Of a DNA stretch of 40,931 nucleotides, positions 17,160 through 24,778 are shown piece after piece. The position numbers were made by a program, and so were the translations under genes. This DNA is from an uncultured Prevotellaceae bacterium (lineage in GTDB: Bacteria; Bacteroidota; Bacteroidia; Bacteroidales; Bacteroidaceae). Position 1 is the stretch's first letter. Each line of letters opens with the position of its first letter. Location of the stretch: positions 1 through 40,931 of the forward strand of contig CAMJKP010000026.1 in the NCBI GenBank assembly GCA_946406435.1, read 5' to 3'. The notes under the pieces are model-generated. The model worked only from the letters and a program-made list of their open reading frames with translations, had not been told where the DNA came from and did not search any database.

Positions 17160-17693
17160 ATGAAAATATCCGCATATTTACAAAAATATGATCAGACTAA
17201 ATTGTTTGATGTAACATACTATCTTGATCCAGAACGATGGAAATTGTGTCATGAGGCGACGGCTCAATTTCTGAATGAAGAAGGATGGTCTGATTATATA
17301 AAATATTTGGATGAAAATGGTAATCTCTCTATGGATGTTCGCAATATCACTAAAGAGCATGGCGGTATCTATATATTTTTCATTCAAGGAGATACACTCC
17401 CATTTTGCGAAAAATACTTAGCCTATATTGGACGTGCACAATCAACAGAAAATCAAAGTGTTGGTAAAAGGTTATGTGAGTATCTAAGGGAAAGCCAAAA
17501 GGAGTCCTCAAGACCTCTAATTCCACGTTTGTTTAGATATTGGAAGGATAAATTGTATGTAAAATACTATCAGTCTGATGATAACAACTTTATAATTAAT
17601 GGTGAAAGCGCACTTATCAAATCGATTCTTCCACCTTTTAATGATGATATGCCAGAATCAATAGTATTAAAAGAACCACAAAAAGCATTCTAA
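17160..17693 (+). CDS. GIY-YIG nuclease-like protein at the end of the BREX operon
   Basis: A 177-residue protein with the GIY-YIG signature: GIY at residues 69-71, YIG at 89-91, R104 in the following helix (GKRLCEYLR), E149 (NGESALIK) and N161 (PPFND). All key catalytic positions are therefore kept, so an active DNA endonuclease is plausible. The ~60 residues before GIY are not recognised. It sits 12 bp after brxL and 3 bp before the DGQHR gene. A nuclease and a DndB-like protein added to a sulfur-handling BREX suggest a restriction or quality-control add-on; this is inferred. Confidence 0.78.
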   Translation: MKISAYLQKYDQTKLFDVTYYLDPERWKLCHEATAQFLNEEGWSDYIKYLDENGNLSMDVRNITKEHGGIYIFFIQGDTLPFCEKYLAYIGRAQSTENQSVGKRLCEYLRESQKESSRPLIPRLFRYWKDKLYVKYYQSDDNNFIINGESALIKSILPPFNDDMPESIVLKEPQKAF

Positions 17694-17696
17694 AGT

Positions 17697-18977
17697 ATGA
17701 AGTCAATTGATATACCTGCAATTAGAGGATACATGGGATCCATGATTTATTATACTGCTACTTTTACTTTTAAACAAATTGCAGAAAGAGTAAATCCAAT
17801 TGATGAAGAGTTGTATACATCTTCATCTTTAAGAGACCAGATTCAACGCTCTCTTACAAAAAACTATGTTAGTATTAAAAAGTATATTCTAACCCAAAAA
17901 GAGCATTTTTTTAATGCACTAGTCTTAGCTATATACGATGGAGAACCGACATGGAACGAACTTGAACTTGATTTCAAAGGAATAGACTATTATTCAATGG
18001 GATTCCTAAGATTAAATGGTGAAGAAAAGATATTTCCTGTCGACGGTCAACATAGAGTTGAGGGCATAAGAGAAGCAATTAAAGAGAATCCTGAATTAGA
18101 GGATGAAACTATTACAGTGATTTTTATAGGGCATCACAATGATAAAGATGGAAAAGAGAAAACCAGAAGAATTTTTTCAACACTCAATCGGTATGCAAAG
18201 CCAGTTAAACCCGGTGATATAATCGCCTTAGATGAGGATGACACTGTTGCTATTGTAACTAGAAATCTTCTGGAAACTTACCCTTTATTTATCAACGATA
18301 ATGTCAAGGCAGACCTAAAAGGATCAAAAGCCTTATCTGACAATGACACTAAATCATTTACTTCGCTTTTGACACTTTATGATACCAATAGAGTAATCTA
18401 CACCTATTATAAATCAAGGGACAACAAGCAAGGAAAGCTCTATAATTCAACCAAAATTTCTGAATTTCTAAAGTTCAGACCAGAATCAGAAGAGCTTGAT
18501 GCGTTTGAAGATTATTTACGCCATTTTTGGGATCAATTTTGTAGTATTTTCCCTGGAATGGTAGAATATTTAAGTGCGTCAGCTGAGCAAACGGCAGCTT
18601 ACAGATTCAGGAACAAAAATGATGGAGGTCTTTTATATTTTAGACCAGTAGCTCTTCCCAAATTAGTAAAAGCTATTTGTGAAACTTGTCTACGAACGGG
18701 AATTTCTATAGAAAGTTGTATGCAAGGATACGCAAATATTGAAATGGTTATTTCCAATAATCCTTGGACAGGCATATTGTGGAATACTCGGAAACAGACT
18801 ATGATAACAAGCAACAAGTCTGTAATATCATCAATGCTGATGTTTATATACGATGAAAACATCTTCACTTCAAAGGAACTTGATAAATTCAAAAAAAGTT
18901 ATGCCAAGGCATTAGAAGTGCCCATAGACCAAATTGAAGAAAAGTTAGCTCTCTTAAGAAACGCAAAAAGGCAATAA
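17697..18977 (+). CDS. DGQHR-domain protein (DndB-like)
   Basis: A 426-residue protein. The diagnostic DGQHR motif is at residues 116-120 (FPVDGQHRVEGI), followed by a TRRIFSTLNRYAKPVKPGD stretch typical of the DndB/DGQHR family. DndB is the transcriptional regulator of dnd phosphorothioation clusters in known systems; other DGQHR proteins accompany defence genes without a known role. Its place as last gene of a BrxP-containing operon, 3 bp after the GIY-YIG gene, supports a regulatory or PT-related function. No dndD or dndE is present. The N-terminal part (RGYMGSMIYYTATFTFKQI) also reads like DndB. Confidence 0.8.
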   Translation: MKSIDIPAIRGYMGSMIYYTATFTFKQIAERVNPIDEELYTSSSLRDQIQRSLTKNYVSIKKYILTQKEHFFNALVLAIYDGEPTWNELELDFKGIDYYSMGFLRLNGEEKIFPVDGQHRVEGIREAIKENPELEDETITVIFIGHHNDKDGKEKTRRIFSTLNRYAKPVKPGDIIALDEDDTVAIVTRNLLETYPLFINDNVKADLKGSKALSDNDTKSFTSLLTLYDTNRVIYTYYKSRDNKQGKLYNSTKISEFLKFRPESEELDAFEDYLRHFWDQFCSIFPGMVEYLSASAEQTAAYRFRNKNDGGLLYFRPVALPKLVKAICETCLRTGISIESCMQGYANIEMVISNNPWTGILWNTRKQTMITSNKSVISSMLMFIYDENIFTSKELDKFKKSYAKALEVPIDQIEEKLALLRNAKRQ

Positions 18978-19003
18978 ACGTGAATAGTAACATAACATAA
19001 TAA

Positions 19004-19090
19004 TCTTCAGGTCTACGGAAAGCTAGTGCACCCGAATATGTGAGACTTGTCACACAAATTGACATGGAGCCATTAACGAATAGATATTAA
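19004..19090 (+). pseudogene. Short coding-like remnant between the BREX operon and the AlbA_2 gene
   Basis: An open frame of 28 codons without a start ends in TAA at 19088-19090 and reads like natural protein (SAPEYVRLVTQID). It may be the tail of a deleted gene or chance; the parent family is not recognised. It lies in the 128-bp gap 18978-19105. Confidence 0.2.
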
Positions 19091-19105
19091 AACTGGAATA
19101 CAAAT

Positions 19106-20557
19106 ATGATAGGAAATATCGACATACTGGTAAAAGAACTCTGCAAACTTCCCAAGGAAGTTGGCTGGGTTGAGTTTAAGCATAACAATTGCGAGCCGAC
19201 AATGGTTGGTGAAGACATTAGTGCTCTTGCAAATAGTGCTACTTTGAACGATCGTGATTATGCCTATATGATTTGGGGCGTGGATGATGGTACTCATGAG
19301 ATTATTGGTACTAAGGTGCGTCTTCAACTTGAAAAGAAAGGTGAACAGGAGTTGGAGAACTGGCTTCGATACCTTCTTTCCAAAAATGCGGATTTCGAAT
19401 TCTATGGTGCAGACATAGACGGGAAGCATGTAGAGTTGATTCGAATCCACAAGGCACTCAATGAACCTGTTTCATTCCAGAAGATAGACTATATTCGCAG
19501 TGGCAGCTACACCAAGAAGCTGCATGAGTTTCCCGTATTCCGTGCTCAGTTATGGGACAAGCTACGTCATGCCCAGTTTGAAGACGTCTGTGTAAAGGCA
19601 GACCAAAGGTTTGAGGATATTATCAGATTGCTCCAAGTGGATGCATACTTTACCTTGTTGAAGATACCACAGCCAGCAGAGAAAGAGGCTGTTGTGCATT
19701 ATTTGAACGAGGACGAAATCATCCAGAAACAGGATAATGGTCTTTATTCAATAACGAACTTAGGTGCTCTGCTATTTGCAAAGGACTTGAACGAATTTGC
19801 AAGATTAGGGCGTAAGGCTATGCGCGTGGTTCAGTATAAGGGTATCAACCGCTTGCTGATTCAGAAAGAAGAAACATTTGTACAGGGCTATGCTGTTTGC
19901 TTCGAGAATATCGTGCGTTATGTGAATGCTCTATTGCCAAGTAACGAGGATGTCAATGCTGTCCAACTGTCAACAACAAGCAAGTTCCCACTGCCATCTG
20001 TAAGAGAAGCCATCGCAAATAGTCTTATTCATCAAGACCTGTACATAACAGGGGCCGCTCCTGTAGTGGAGATATTTGACAATCGTATTGAGGTGACGAA
20101 TCCTGGTACTCCATTGGTAGATGTACTTCGTATCATTGATAACCCTCCGAAGTCACGAAACGAGAAACTTGCTTCTCTCATGCGTCGATTAAAGATGTGT
20201 GAGGAACTTGGCCGTGGTTGGGACAGAATGGTGTTGGCTTGTGAAGCTCAATACCTCCCAGCTCCTCGCATTGAAGTTTTCCAAGATAGCACTAAGGTTA
20301 CTCTTTTCTCTGAAATGGAGTTTAGCAATATTCCGATGGAGGACAAACTGTGGTCATGCTATCTACATGCATGTCTAATGTATATACAAGGTGATGCTTT
20401 GACAAACAAGTCTCTTAGAGACAGGTTTGGCATTCCTGAAACATCATCCAGCAGTTCTTCTAGATTAATCAAGGAAGCGATTGGAAAGAACTTAATAAAA
20501 GTACTTGACCCCAATACAGCTCCTCGTTATATGAAGTATATCCCAATTTGGGCATAG
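19106..20557 (+). CDS. AlbA_2/Schlafen-like ATP-binding protein (putative regulator or defence protein)
   Basis: A 483-residue protein. The first ~130 residues match the AlbA_2 (Schlafen AlbA-like) putative DNA-binding domain: VGWVEFKHN near the start, then ISALANSA and YMIWGVDD. The C-terminal half carries the HATPase_c_4 region (VREAIANSLIHQDL, VEIFDNRIEVTNPG, ELGRGWDRM) seen in predicted transcriptional regulators of this family. A short winged-helix-like end (~430-480) follows. The gene is preceded by a 128-bp gap, so it is probably a separate unit from BREX. The role could be regulation or RNA-/DNA-targeting defence; family members are poorly studied. The partial gene at 40166-40931 is of the same broad family. 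Confidence 0.8.
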   Translation: MIGNIDILVKELCKLPKEVGWVEFKHNNCEPTMVGEDISALANSATLNDRDYAYMIWGVDDGTHEIIGTKVRLQLEKKGEQELENWLRYLLSKNADFEFYGADIDGKHVELIRIHKALNEPVSFQKIDYIRSGSYTKKLHEFPVFRAQLWDKLRHAQFEDVCVKADQRFEDIIRLLQVDAYFTLLKIPQPAEKEAVVHYLNEDEIIQKQDNGLYSITNLGALLFAKDLNEFARLGRKAMRVVQYKGINRLLIQKEETFVQGYAVCFENIVRYVNALLPSNEDVNAVQLSTTSKFPLPSVREAIANSLIHQDLYITGAAPVVEIFDNRIEVTNPGTPLVDVLRIIDNPPKSRNEKLASLMRRLKMCEELGRGWDRMVLACEAQYLPAPRIEVFQDSTKVTLFSEMEFSNIPMEDKLWSCYLHACLMYIQGDALTNKSLRDRFGIPETSSSSSSRLIKEAIGKNLIKVLDPNTAPRYMKYIPIWA

Positions 20558-20560
20558 ATT

Positions 20561-20692
20561 TAACTTGCCGGTAACTTGCTGGCAACTTGCCGAAACACCA
20601 ATAATAAAGTTCGTAATATTGCCAAATTGCTGATATTAAGTAAGATAAATAATTAAGTTTAACTTGCTGGTAACTTGCTGGTAACTTGCTGA
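20561..20692. repeat. Two blocks of three 11-bp tandem repeats (TAACTTGCTGG)
   Basis: Block one has units at 20561, 20572 and 20583 (TAACTTGCCGG, TAACTTGCTGG, CAACTTGCCGA). Block two has units at 20660, 20671 and 20682 (TAACTTGCTGG twice, then TAACTTGCTGA). A degenerate copy (AAATTGCTGA) lies near 20634. The period of 11 bp is about one helical turn and is not a multiple of three, so it does not encode a repeat peptide. Block two ends 22 bp before the XRE regulator ATG, so stacked operator sites for that regulator are the best reading. Confidence 0.75.
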
Positions 20693-20714
20693 AGGACTAA
20701 AAATAGATATAAAC

Positions 20715-21008
20715 ATGTTATTCGGAGATAAGATTAAAGAGCTCAGAGAAGAGCAAGGTTTGCTACAACGCCAGTTGGCTGCATTCCTAGAGATTGACAC
20801 CCCAATGTTCAGTAAGATTGAACGTGGTGACAGAAGAGCAAAGCGTGAGCAGGTCATCAAGCTTGCGGAGTATCTTCATCAGGATGAAAAGGAAATGCTT
20901 ACCTTGTGGTTAGCAGACAAGTTCATTGATGCTGTTGAAGATGAGCAGGAACGGGACTTGTGCAACGATGCTATTATCGTTGCACAGGAGAAAATAAAGA
21001 CTTTGTAA
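20715..21008 (+). CDS. XRE-family HTH transcriptional regulator
   Basis: A 97-residue protein. Residues ~4-62 form a Cro/C1-type HTH: KIKELREEQGLLQRQLAAFLEI, then FSKIERGDRRA and VIKLAEYL. The C-terminal 30 residues are helical and probably dimerise. Regulators of this kind often control defence or restriction genes in Bacteroidales. It sits directly downstream of the 11-bp repeat blocks, which makes autoregulation likely, and 2 bp before the membrane-protein gene at 21011. The target may be that gene, itself, or the AlbA_2 protein. Confidence 0.85.
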   Translation: MLFGDKIKELREEQGLLQRQLAAFLEIDTPMFSKIERGDRRAKREQVIKLAEYLHQDEKEMLTLWLADKFIDAVEDEQERDLCNDAIIVAQEKIKTL

Positions 21009-21010
21009 TT

Positions 21011-21961
21011 ATGGAGATAGACATCTTTCCCATTCCATCTGCAAAAGGAGTGCATCGCTATATTGGCACGTCATTCTTAGGGCTGATTATCATTACCTAC
21101 ATAGTTGGCGCTTACAAGATTGCTCAACAACTGATAGGCGAGGACAAGGAACTGCTTTGTTTTCTTGTCACTATACCTATATTTATAGGAGAATATGCGG
21201 TATTCGTATTGTTGCTTCATGGTATCAAGCAGTGTCTCTATGCCTACTTCAAAAGCAACAGAAAGGAGTTGAACAATCGAGCAGACCAAGAGAACATGGA
21301 TGCTTGCATCATAAAGCATCTGGAGGATATTCAGAAGAAGCTGGAAACAAAGCCTGCGGTAGAAACACCATCATGTGATGTGGTTCCACAGCCAGTACGA
21401 CAAGAGCCTCAGACATCGGAAGAGGTAAATGATTTGAAGCCACAGATTATGTCAGAACTCGAAGAGACGCTGAAAAACGCACAGCGAGATTTGGCTCCGT
21501 TCATTCAACAACTGCACATTGACCGCACCCAAATGGCAGAAGCGAAAGAAAAACAAGAGAAGGATAAACTTGACAAGATCCTTAGATATACTCGTCTTGT
21601 TTTCCTTCCACACGGATTCTGTGATGAAGAGCTTTTCCAGATTGAGGAAGCCGTTAAGCTACTTGTACAGTACAATGGCATTGTAAATTGTGTATCGGTG
21701 AAGATTGAAAAGAAGAAACTGAAGCAGACCGATCTGAAGAACTTTGCATGGAACATCGGACATCAATATAACATCGACTCCGAGGTGCTAGCAATGTTTG
21801 TAGTCAATCTGTTCCATTCTTGGTTCAAGAATACCGAGAAGGGCACGATACAAAAGACGCTCCATAACACAACAGGCACATACTCAATTAAAATTGACGA
21901 GAATATCTTAGAGCATCTGCCAGAGTTGGAAGAAAAGGTGCTTGGCAAGAAACGTAAATAA
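21011..21961 (+). CDS. Two-TM membrane protein with long cytoplasmic domain, paired with XRE regulator
   Basis: A 316-residue protein. I use the ATG at 21011, 2 bp after the XRE stop; an ATG at 20960 in the same frame would overlap that gene. Two hydrophobic segments are clear (residues ~17-37, SFLGLIIITYIVGAY; ~46-72, FLVTIPIFIGEYAVFVLLL). After them comes a charged linker and coiled coil (~85-200), then a C-terminal domain with alternating hydrophobic pattern (~200-305) that I do not recognise. No signal peptide or catalytic motif is seen. Position suggests a small XRE-membrane unit, possibly defence or abortive-infection related; function unknown. Confidence 0.7.
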   Translation: MEIDIFPIPSAKGVHRYIGTSFLGLIIITYIVGAYKIAQQLIGEDKELLCFLVTIPIFIGEYAVFVLLLHGIKQCLYAYFKSNRKELNNRADQENMDACIIKHLEDIQKKLETKPAVETPSCDVVPQPVRQEPQTSEEVNDLKPQIMSELEETLKNAQRDLAPFIQQLHIDRTQMAEAKEKQEKDKLDKILRYTRLVFLPHGFCDEELFQIEEAVKLLVQYNGIVNCVSVKIEKKKLKQTDLKNFAWNIGHQYNIDSEVLAMFVVNLFHSWFKNTEKGTIQKTLHNTTGTYSIKIDENILEHLPELEEKVLGKKRK

Positions 21962-21984
21962 GAAAGAAAAATGGAAAGATTTGA

Positions 21985-22224
21985 CATAATGAATTAGGTG
22001 GTCAGAAAGATACAGGTAAAACAATTGACACTATTCTTCAACTTATAAAAGACAACCCAAGTATAACGAGAAAAGTTCTCTCAGAAACTCTTGGCATATC
22101 TCCAAGTGCCATTCAAAAACACATTGACCGTCTAAAAGCTGAAGGTATAATTGTTCGTAATGGTGGAGATAGAGGTGGTTCTTGGGAGGTAAGAACCATA
22201 GTTAGTGATAAAAACGTAAAATAG
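21985..22224 (+). pseudogene. Fragment of an AlbA_2/HATPase-type regulator: winged-helix tail only
   Basis: An open frame of 79 codons from just after a TGA (21982-21984) to TAG at 22222-22224, with no ATG. The translation begins GGQKDTGKTIDTILQLIK and continues as a winged helix (ITRKVLSETLGISPSAIQKH, IVRNGGDRGGSWEV). This is the C-terminal domain that ends proteins such as the one at 40166-40931, where the domain also follows a GGK-rich linker. The ATPase and AlbA parts are missing, so this is the stump of a deleted or recombined gene. It lies in the otherwise gene-free stretch 21962-22640. Confidence 0.6.
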
Positions 22225-22377
22225 TCCTTACTTGGGATTTCTATATTTGTTTGGCTTAACAGCCTCTTTTACATTCTCTTATCGTTCACGCGTGTTTGTA
22301 AATACTTGACACACAATATGGTTTAGATTTGAGGAGGTCAAATGAGACGCATAAGTAAAGACATAACAAAACACTAT

Positions 22378-22414
22378 CAAATAGCGTGTAGCTCAATGAG
22401 TTACACGCTATTTG
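22378..22414. terminator. Long perfect hairpin at the junction of the two elements
   Basis: CAAATAGCGTGTA (22378-22390) pairs perfectly with TACACGCTATTTG (22402-22414), and CTC/GAG extends the stem inside the loop. It is followed by CATTTTAT. A bidirectional terminator at the end of element 1 is likely; an integrase-related end structure is possible. The rest of 21962-22640 holds the wHTH fragment and nothing else I can identify. Confidence 0.55.
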
Positions 22415-22640
22415 CATTTTATAGGCTCATGTTTTCTATGTGCTTGTTCACCCTTTTTTTACGGCTTTTTTGTTACATGTGTGTAGCACGACAAAAATAT
22501 AGAAAATGTGTTACTAAAACATACTTATGTTCACTTATTTACACTTAATCGTAGATAACCTACAAGATCTAAGTTGTAGATAAAGAGCAAACAAAGTTCA
22601 ATATACATAATTATATTAACTCATTTAACATAACAAAATA

Positions 22641-23201
22641 ATGCCAAATTTAGGATTTGAAATCAAAAGAAAGTGCAGGTTCTGTGGTAAACAGTTCATT
22701 ATCAAGACCCTAGACAGTTATTATTGTAGTCCGAAGTGCAGTAAAGCTGCGCATGCACGTAAAAAACGAGCAGAAGAAAAAGAGAAAAAATTGGCCTTAA
22801 TAGCCAAGATGATTCCTACCATTCGGGAATTCATCTCGGTCAAAGAAGCTGTTGCCATTTATGGCGTAGAACGTCATACCCTCTATCATCTATTGAGAAA
22901 AGGTATAATACCTTCTATTAATATTGGAGATAGAATGACCCGTATCAGAAGAGCAGATCTTGAATCTATGTTTGCGAAGCGACCTATAGCCAAACACATC
23001 AAGGAAACACCGTTACCAAAGAAGTATAGTCTCGAACCCGAGGACTGCTACACCATTGGAGAAATCTGCGAAAAATACCACATCAACGATAGTTCCGTAT
23101 GGGCTCACGTCAGGAAATATTCTATTCCCTCTCGGCAAATCGGCAACTATGTGTATGTCCCCAAAGAAGAAATCGACAAACTATACAAATCAGAAAAATA
23201 A
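22641..23201 (+). CDS. Zinc-ribbon protein with two excisionase-like HTH domains
   Basis: A 186-residue protein. A zinc-ribbon at the N-terminus has C12, C15, C29 and C33 (CRFCGKQF; YYCSPKCS). A first HTH_17-like domain spans ~60-110 (FISVKEAVAIYGVERHTLYHLLRKGIIP) and a second spans ~133-182 (CYTIGEICEKYHINDSSVWAHVRK). This is the full-length counterpart of the partial gene at 3-194. It sits directly before the integrase, whose ATG overlaps its TAA by one base. The usual reading is a DNA-binding accessory or regulator of integrase expression. Confidence 0.8.
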   Translation: MPNLGFEIKRKCRFCGKQFIIKTLDSYYCSPKCSKAAHARKKRAEEKEKKLALIAKMIPTIREFISVKEAVAIYGVERHTLYHLLRKGIIPSINIGDRMTRIRRADLESMFAKRPIAKHIKETPLPKKYSLEPEDCYTIGEICEKYHINDSSVWAHVRKYSIPSRQIGNYVYVPKEEIDKLYKSEK

Positions 23202-24481
23202 TGAGAAAACCTTTACCACACACAAAAGTTACGGTTAAACTCCGTAAGTCAGAGTACCGTGAAGAGTGGTACCTCTACACAGAGTCGTACCCAGTACGCA
23301 ATCCAGGCAGCACTAAGCCTAAGAGAGTCATTGAGGCGGTTAATCGCACTATCACCACTCCAGTTTGGGACACAACTGCCATAACAGGCATTGATTCGGA
23401 AGGCAACTACAAGTACAAGCCGAAGCGAGATTCCAACGGCATAATCCAATGTCAATCACAGTTAGACAAGGAAGCATGCCGATATGCCGACAAGGTACGT
23501 GCCTTGCGTCAGCAGGAATACGATACAGCCGTAGTATATTCCGACAGAGAGCAGGAGATAATTGCTCAGAACGAACGTTCTGAACAGGATTTCATTGCTT
23601 ACTTCAACAGTATTATTTACAAGTGTCATCCCAACAGTTCAGATTCCATTATTGTCAACTGGACTCGTGTAGGCAAGCTGCTTTCCATCTACTCTAAGGG
23701 CAAGCCTATTCCTTTTAAGTCAATCTCCGTAAAACTGCTTGAAGACTTGAAGTTGTTCATGCTCTCGGCTCCGCAAGGAGGAAACAAGGGCGGCACACTC
23801 TCTCAGAATTCTGCTGCCACCTACTTCGCAATCGTTAAGGCTGGTTTGCACCGTGCCTTCATTGACGAATACCTGACCGTTGACATAGCCGCCAAAGTGA
23901 AAGGCATTCCAGATATAAAGGTTAAGCGAGAGACGCTGACACTTGAAGAAGCAGAAATGCTGGCTAAGACACCATGCGAGAACGATGTATTGAAACGAGC
24001 TTTCTTCTTTGGAGTACTTACAGGTATTCGTCTATGTGACATTCACGACCTCACTTGGGGAGAGATTACTCCTACACAAAGCGGCTGGCGAGTGGACTTT
24101 ACCCAACGCAAGACACATGTGGTGGATTATCTACCCATAAGCGAGCAAGCATACTCGCTTTGCGGAGAACGAGGAGAGCCAAACAAACGTGTGTTCGAAG
24201 GATTGACTGGTTCTTCCTGGATTTCCCGCCCTTTGAATAAATGGATCAAGGCTTCGGGCATCAAGAAACATATCACATTCCATTGTAGTCGTCACACATT
24301 CGCAACCTTGCAACTTGAACGCGACACCGACATCTATACCATCAAGGGTATGCTTGGACATACAAACGTGAAAACAACCCAGATCTATGCTCATATCGTA
24401 GATAAGAGCAAACGTAATGCTGCCGATGCCATTCAGATTGATGGTCTCAATATGGCAAATATCGATTCCGAAAGCATCTAA
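23201..24481 (+). CDS. Tyrosine recombinase/integrase of mobilizable element 2
   Basis: A 426-residue integrase from ATG 23201; a longer frame from 23099 would lie inside the preceding HTH gene. Catalytic residues are R277 (TGIRLCD), H361/R364 (HCSRH), H387 (MLGHT) and Y396 (TTQIYAH), at the same positions as in the integrase at 191-1480. The two proteins are clearly homologous throughout (for example SISVKLLEDLK against CIDLTLIEDYR; SSWISRPLNKWIKASGI against PSWINRPIKKWIEASGI). It should mobilise the DNA to its right. The close kinship suggests the two elements may use the same or a related chromosomal site, explaining the tandem arrangement. Confidence 0.95.
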   Translation: MRKPLPHTKVTVKLRKSEYREEWYLYTESYPVRNPGSTKPKRVIEAVNRTITTPVWDTTAITGIDSEGNYKYKPKRDSNGIIQCQSQLDKEACRYADKVRALRQQEYDTAVVYSDREQEIIAQNERSEQDFIAYFNSIIYKCHPNSSDSIIVNWTRVGKLLSIYSKGKPIPFKSISVKLLEDLKLFMLSAPQGGNKGGTLSQNSAATYFAIVKAGLHRAFIDEYLTVDIAAKVKGIPDIKVKRETLTLEEAEMLAKTPCENDVLKRAFFFGVLTGIRLCDIHDLTWGEITPTQSGWRVDFTQRKTHVVDYLPISEQAYSLCGERGEPNKRVFEGLTGSSWISRPLNKWIKASGIKKHITFHCSRHTFATLQLERDTDIYTIKGMLGHTNVKTTQIYAHIVDKSKRNAADAIQIDGLNMANIDSESI

Positions 24482-24512
24482 ATCTTCTGTTTTTCATTTT
24501 GGATTCTATGAA

Positions 24513-24539
24513 GCCTCCGAGTTTTCGGAGGCTTTTTTT
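24513..24539 (+). terminator. Rho-independent terminator after integrase 2
   Basis: GCCTCCGA (24513-24520) and TCGGAGGC (24525-24532) form a perfect 8-bp GC-rich stem with a 4-nt loop, followed by seven T residues. It is a textbook intrinsic terminator 32 bp after the integrase stop. Confidence 0.9.
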
Positions 24540-24602
24540 ATGTCTTTACCATTCTTTTTATGCAAGAATCTATTATCCTTTCTCCTATCGACATAATACA
24601 CT

Positions 24603-24657
24603 GTTTATAAGAGTTATAGTATGATTTTTGCCGAAAAACCATACTTAAACTATAAAC
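24603..24657. promoter_or_regulatory. Imperfect dyad upstream of the element 2 HTH gene
   Basis: In the gap 24482-24778, GTTTATA...AGTATG (24603-24623) is mirrored by CATACT...TATAAAC (about 24640-24657). An interrupted dyad like this upstream of a regulatory gene is a plausible operator or Xis/Int binding site. A TTACTTTG at 24715-24722 may be the -7 box. No gene is present in the gap. Confidence 0.3.
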
Positions 24658-24778
24658 AATATTAATATCGGGGCATAGAAATTCTGTTTTTACGGCTATT
24701 CGCCATTTTATAAGTTACTTTGCATCGCCGAAACACAAGAAAAGGCATGATAAACATTAAAAAACAATTATAGTAAAC

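Noticed and set aside
20561..20692. Replication iterons
   Set aside because: The adjacent gene is an XRE regulator and no replication initiator is nearby; operator sites fit better, though iterons cannot be fully excluded.
22342..22548. 68-codon open frame on the plus strand at the element junction
   Set aside because: It spans the strong hairpin 22378-22414 and translates to a Cys/Phe/Tyr-rich sequence without domain character; most likely chance.
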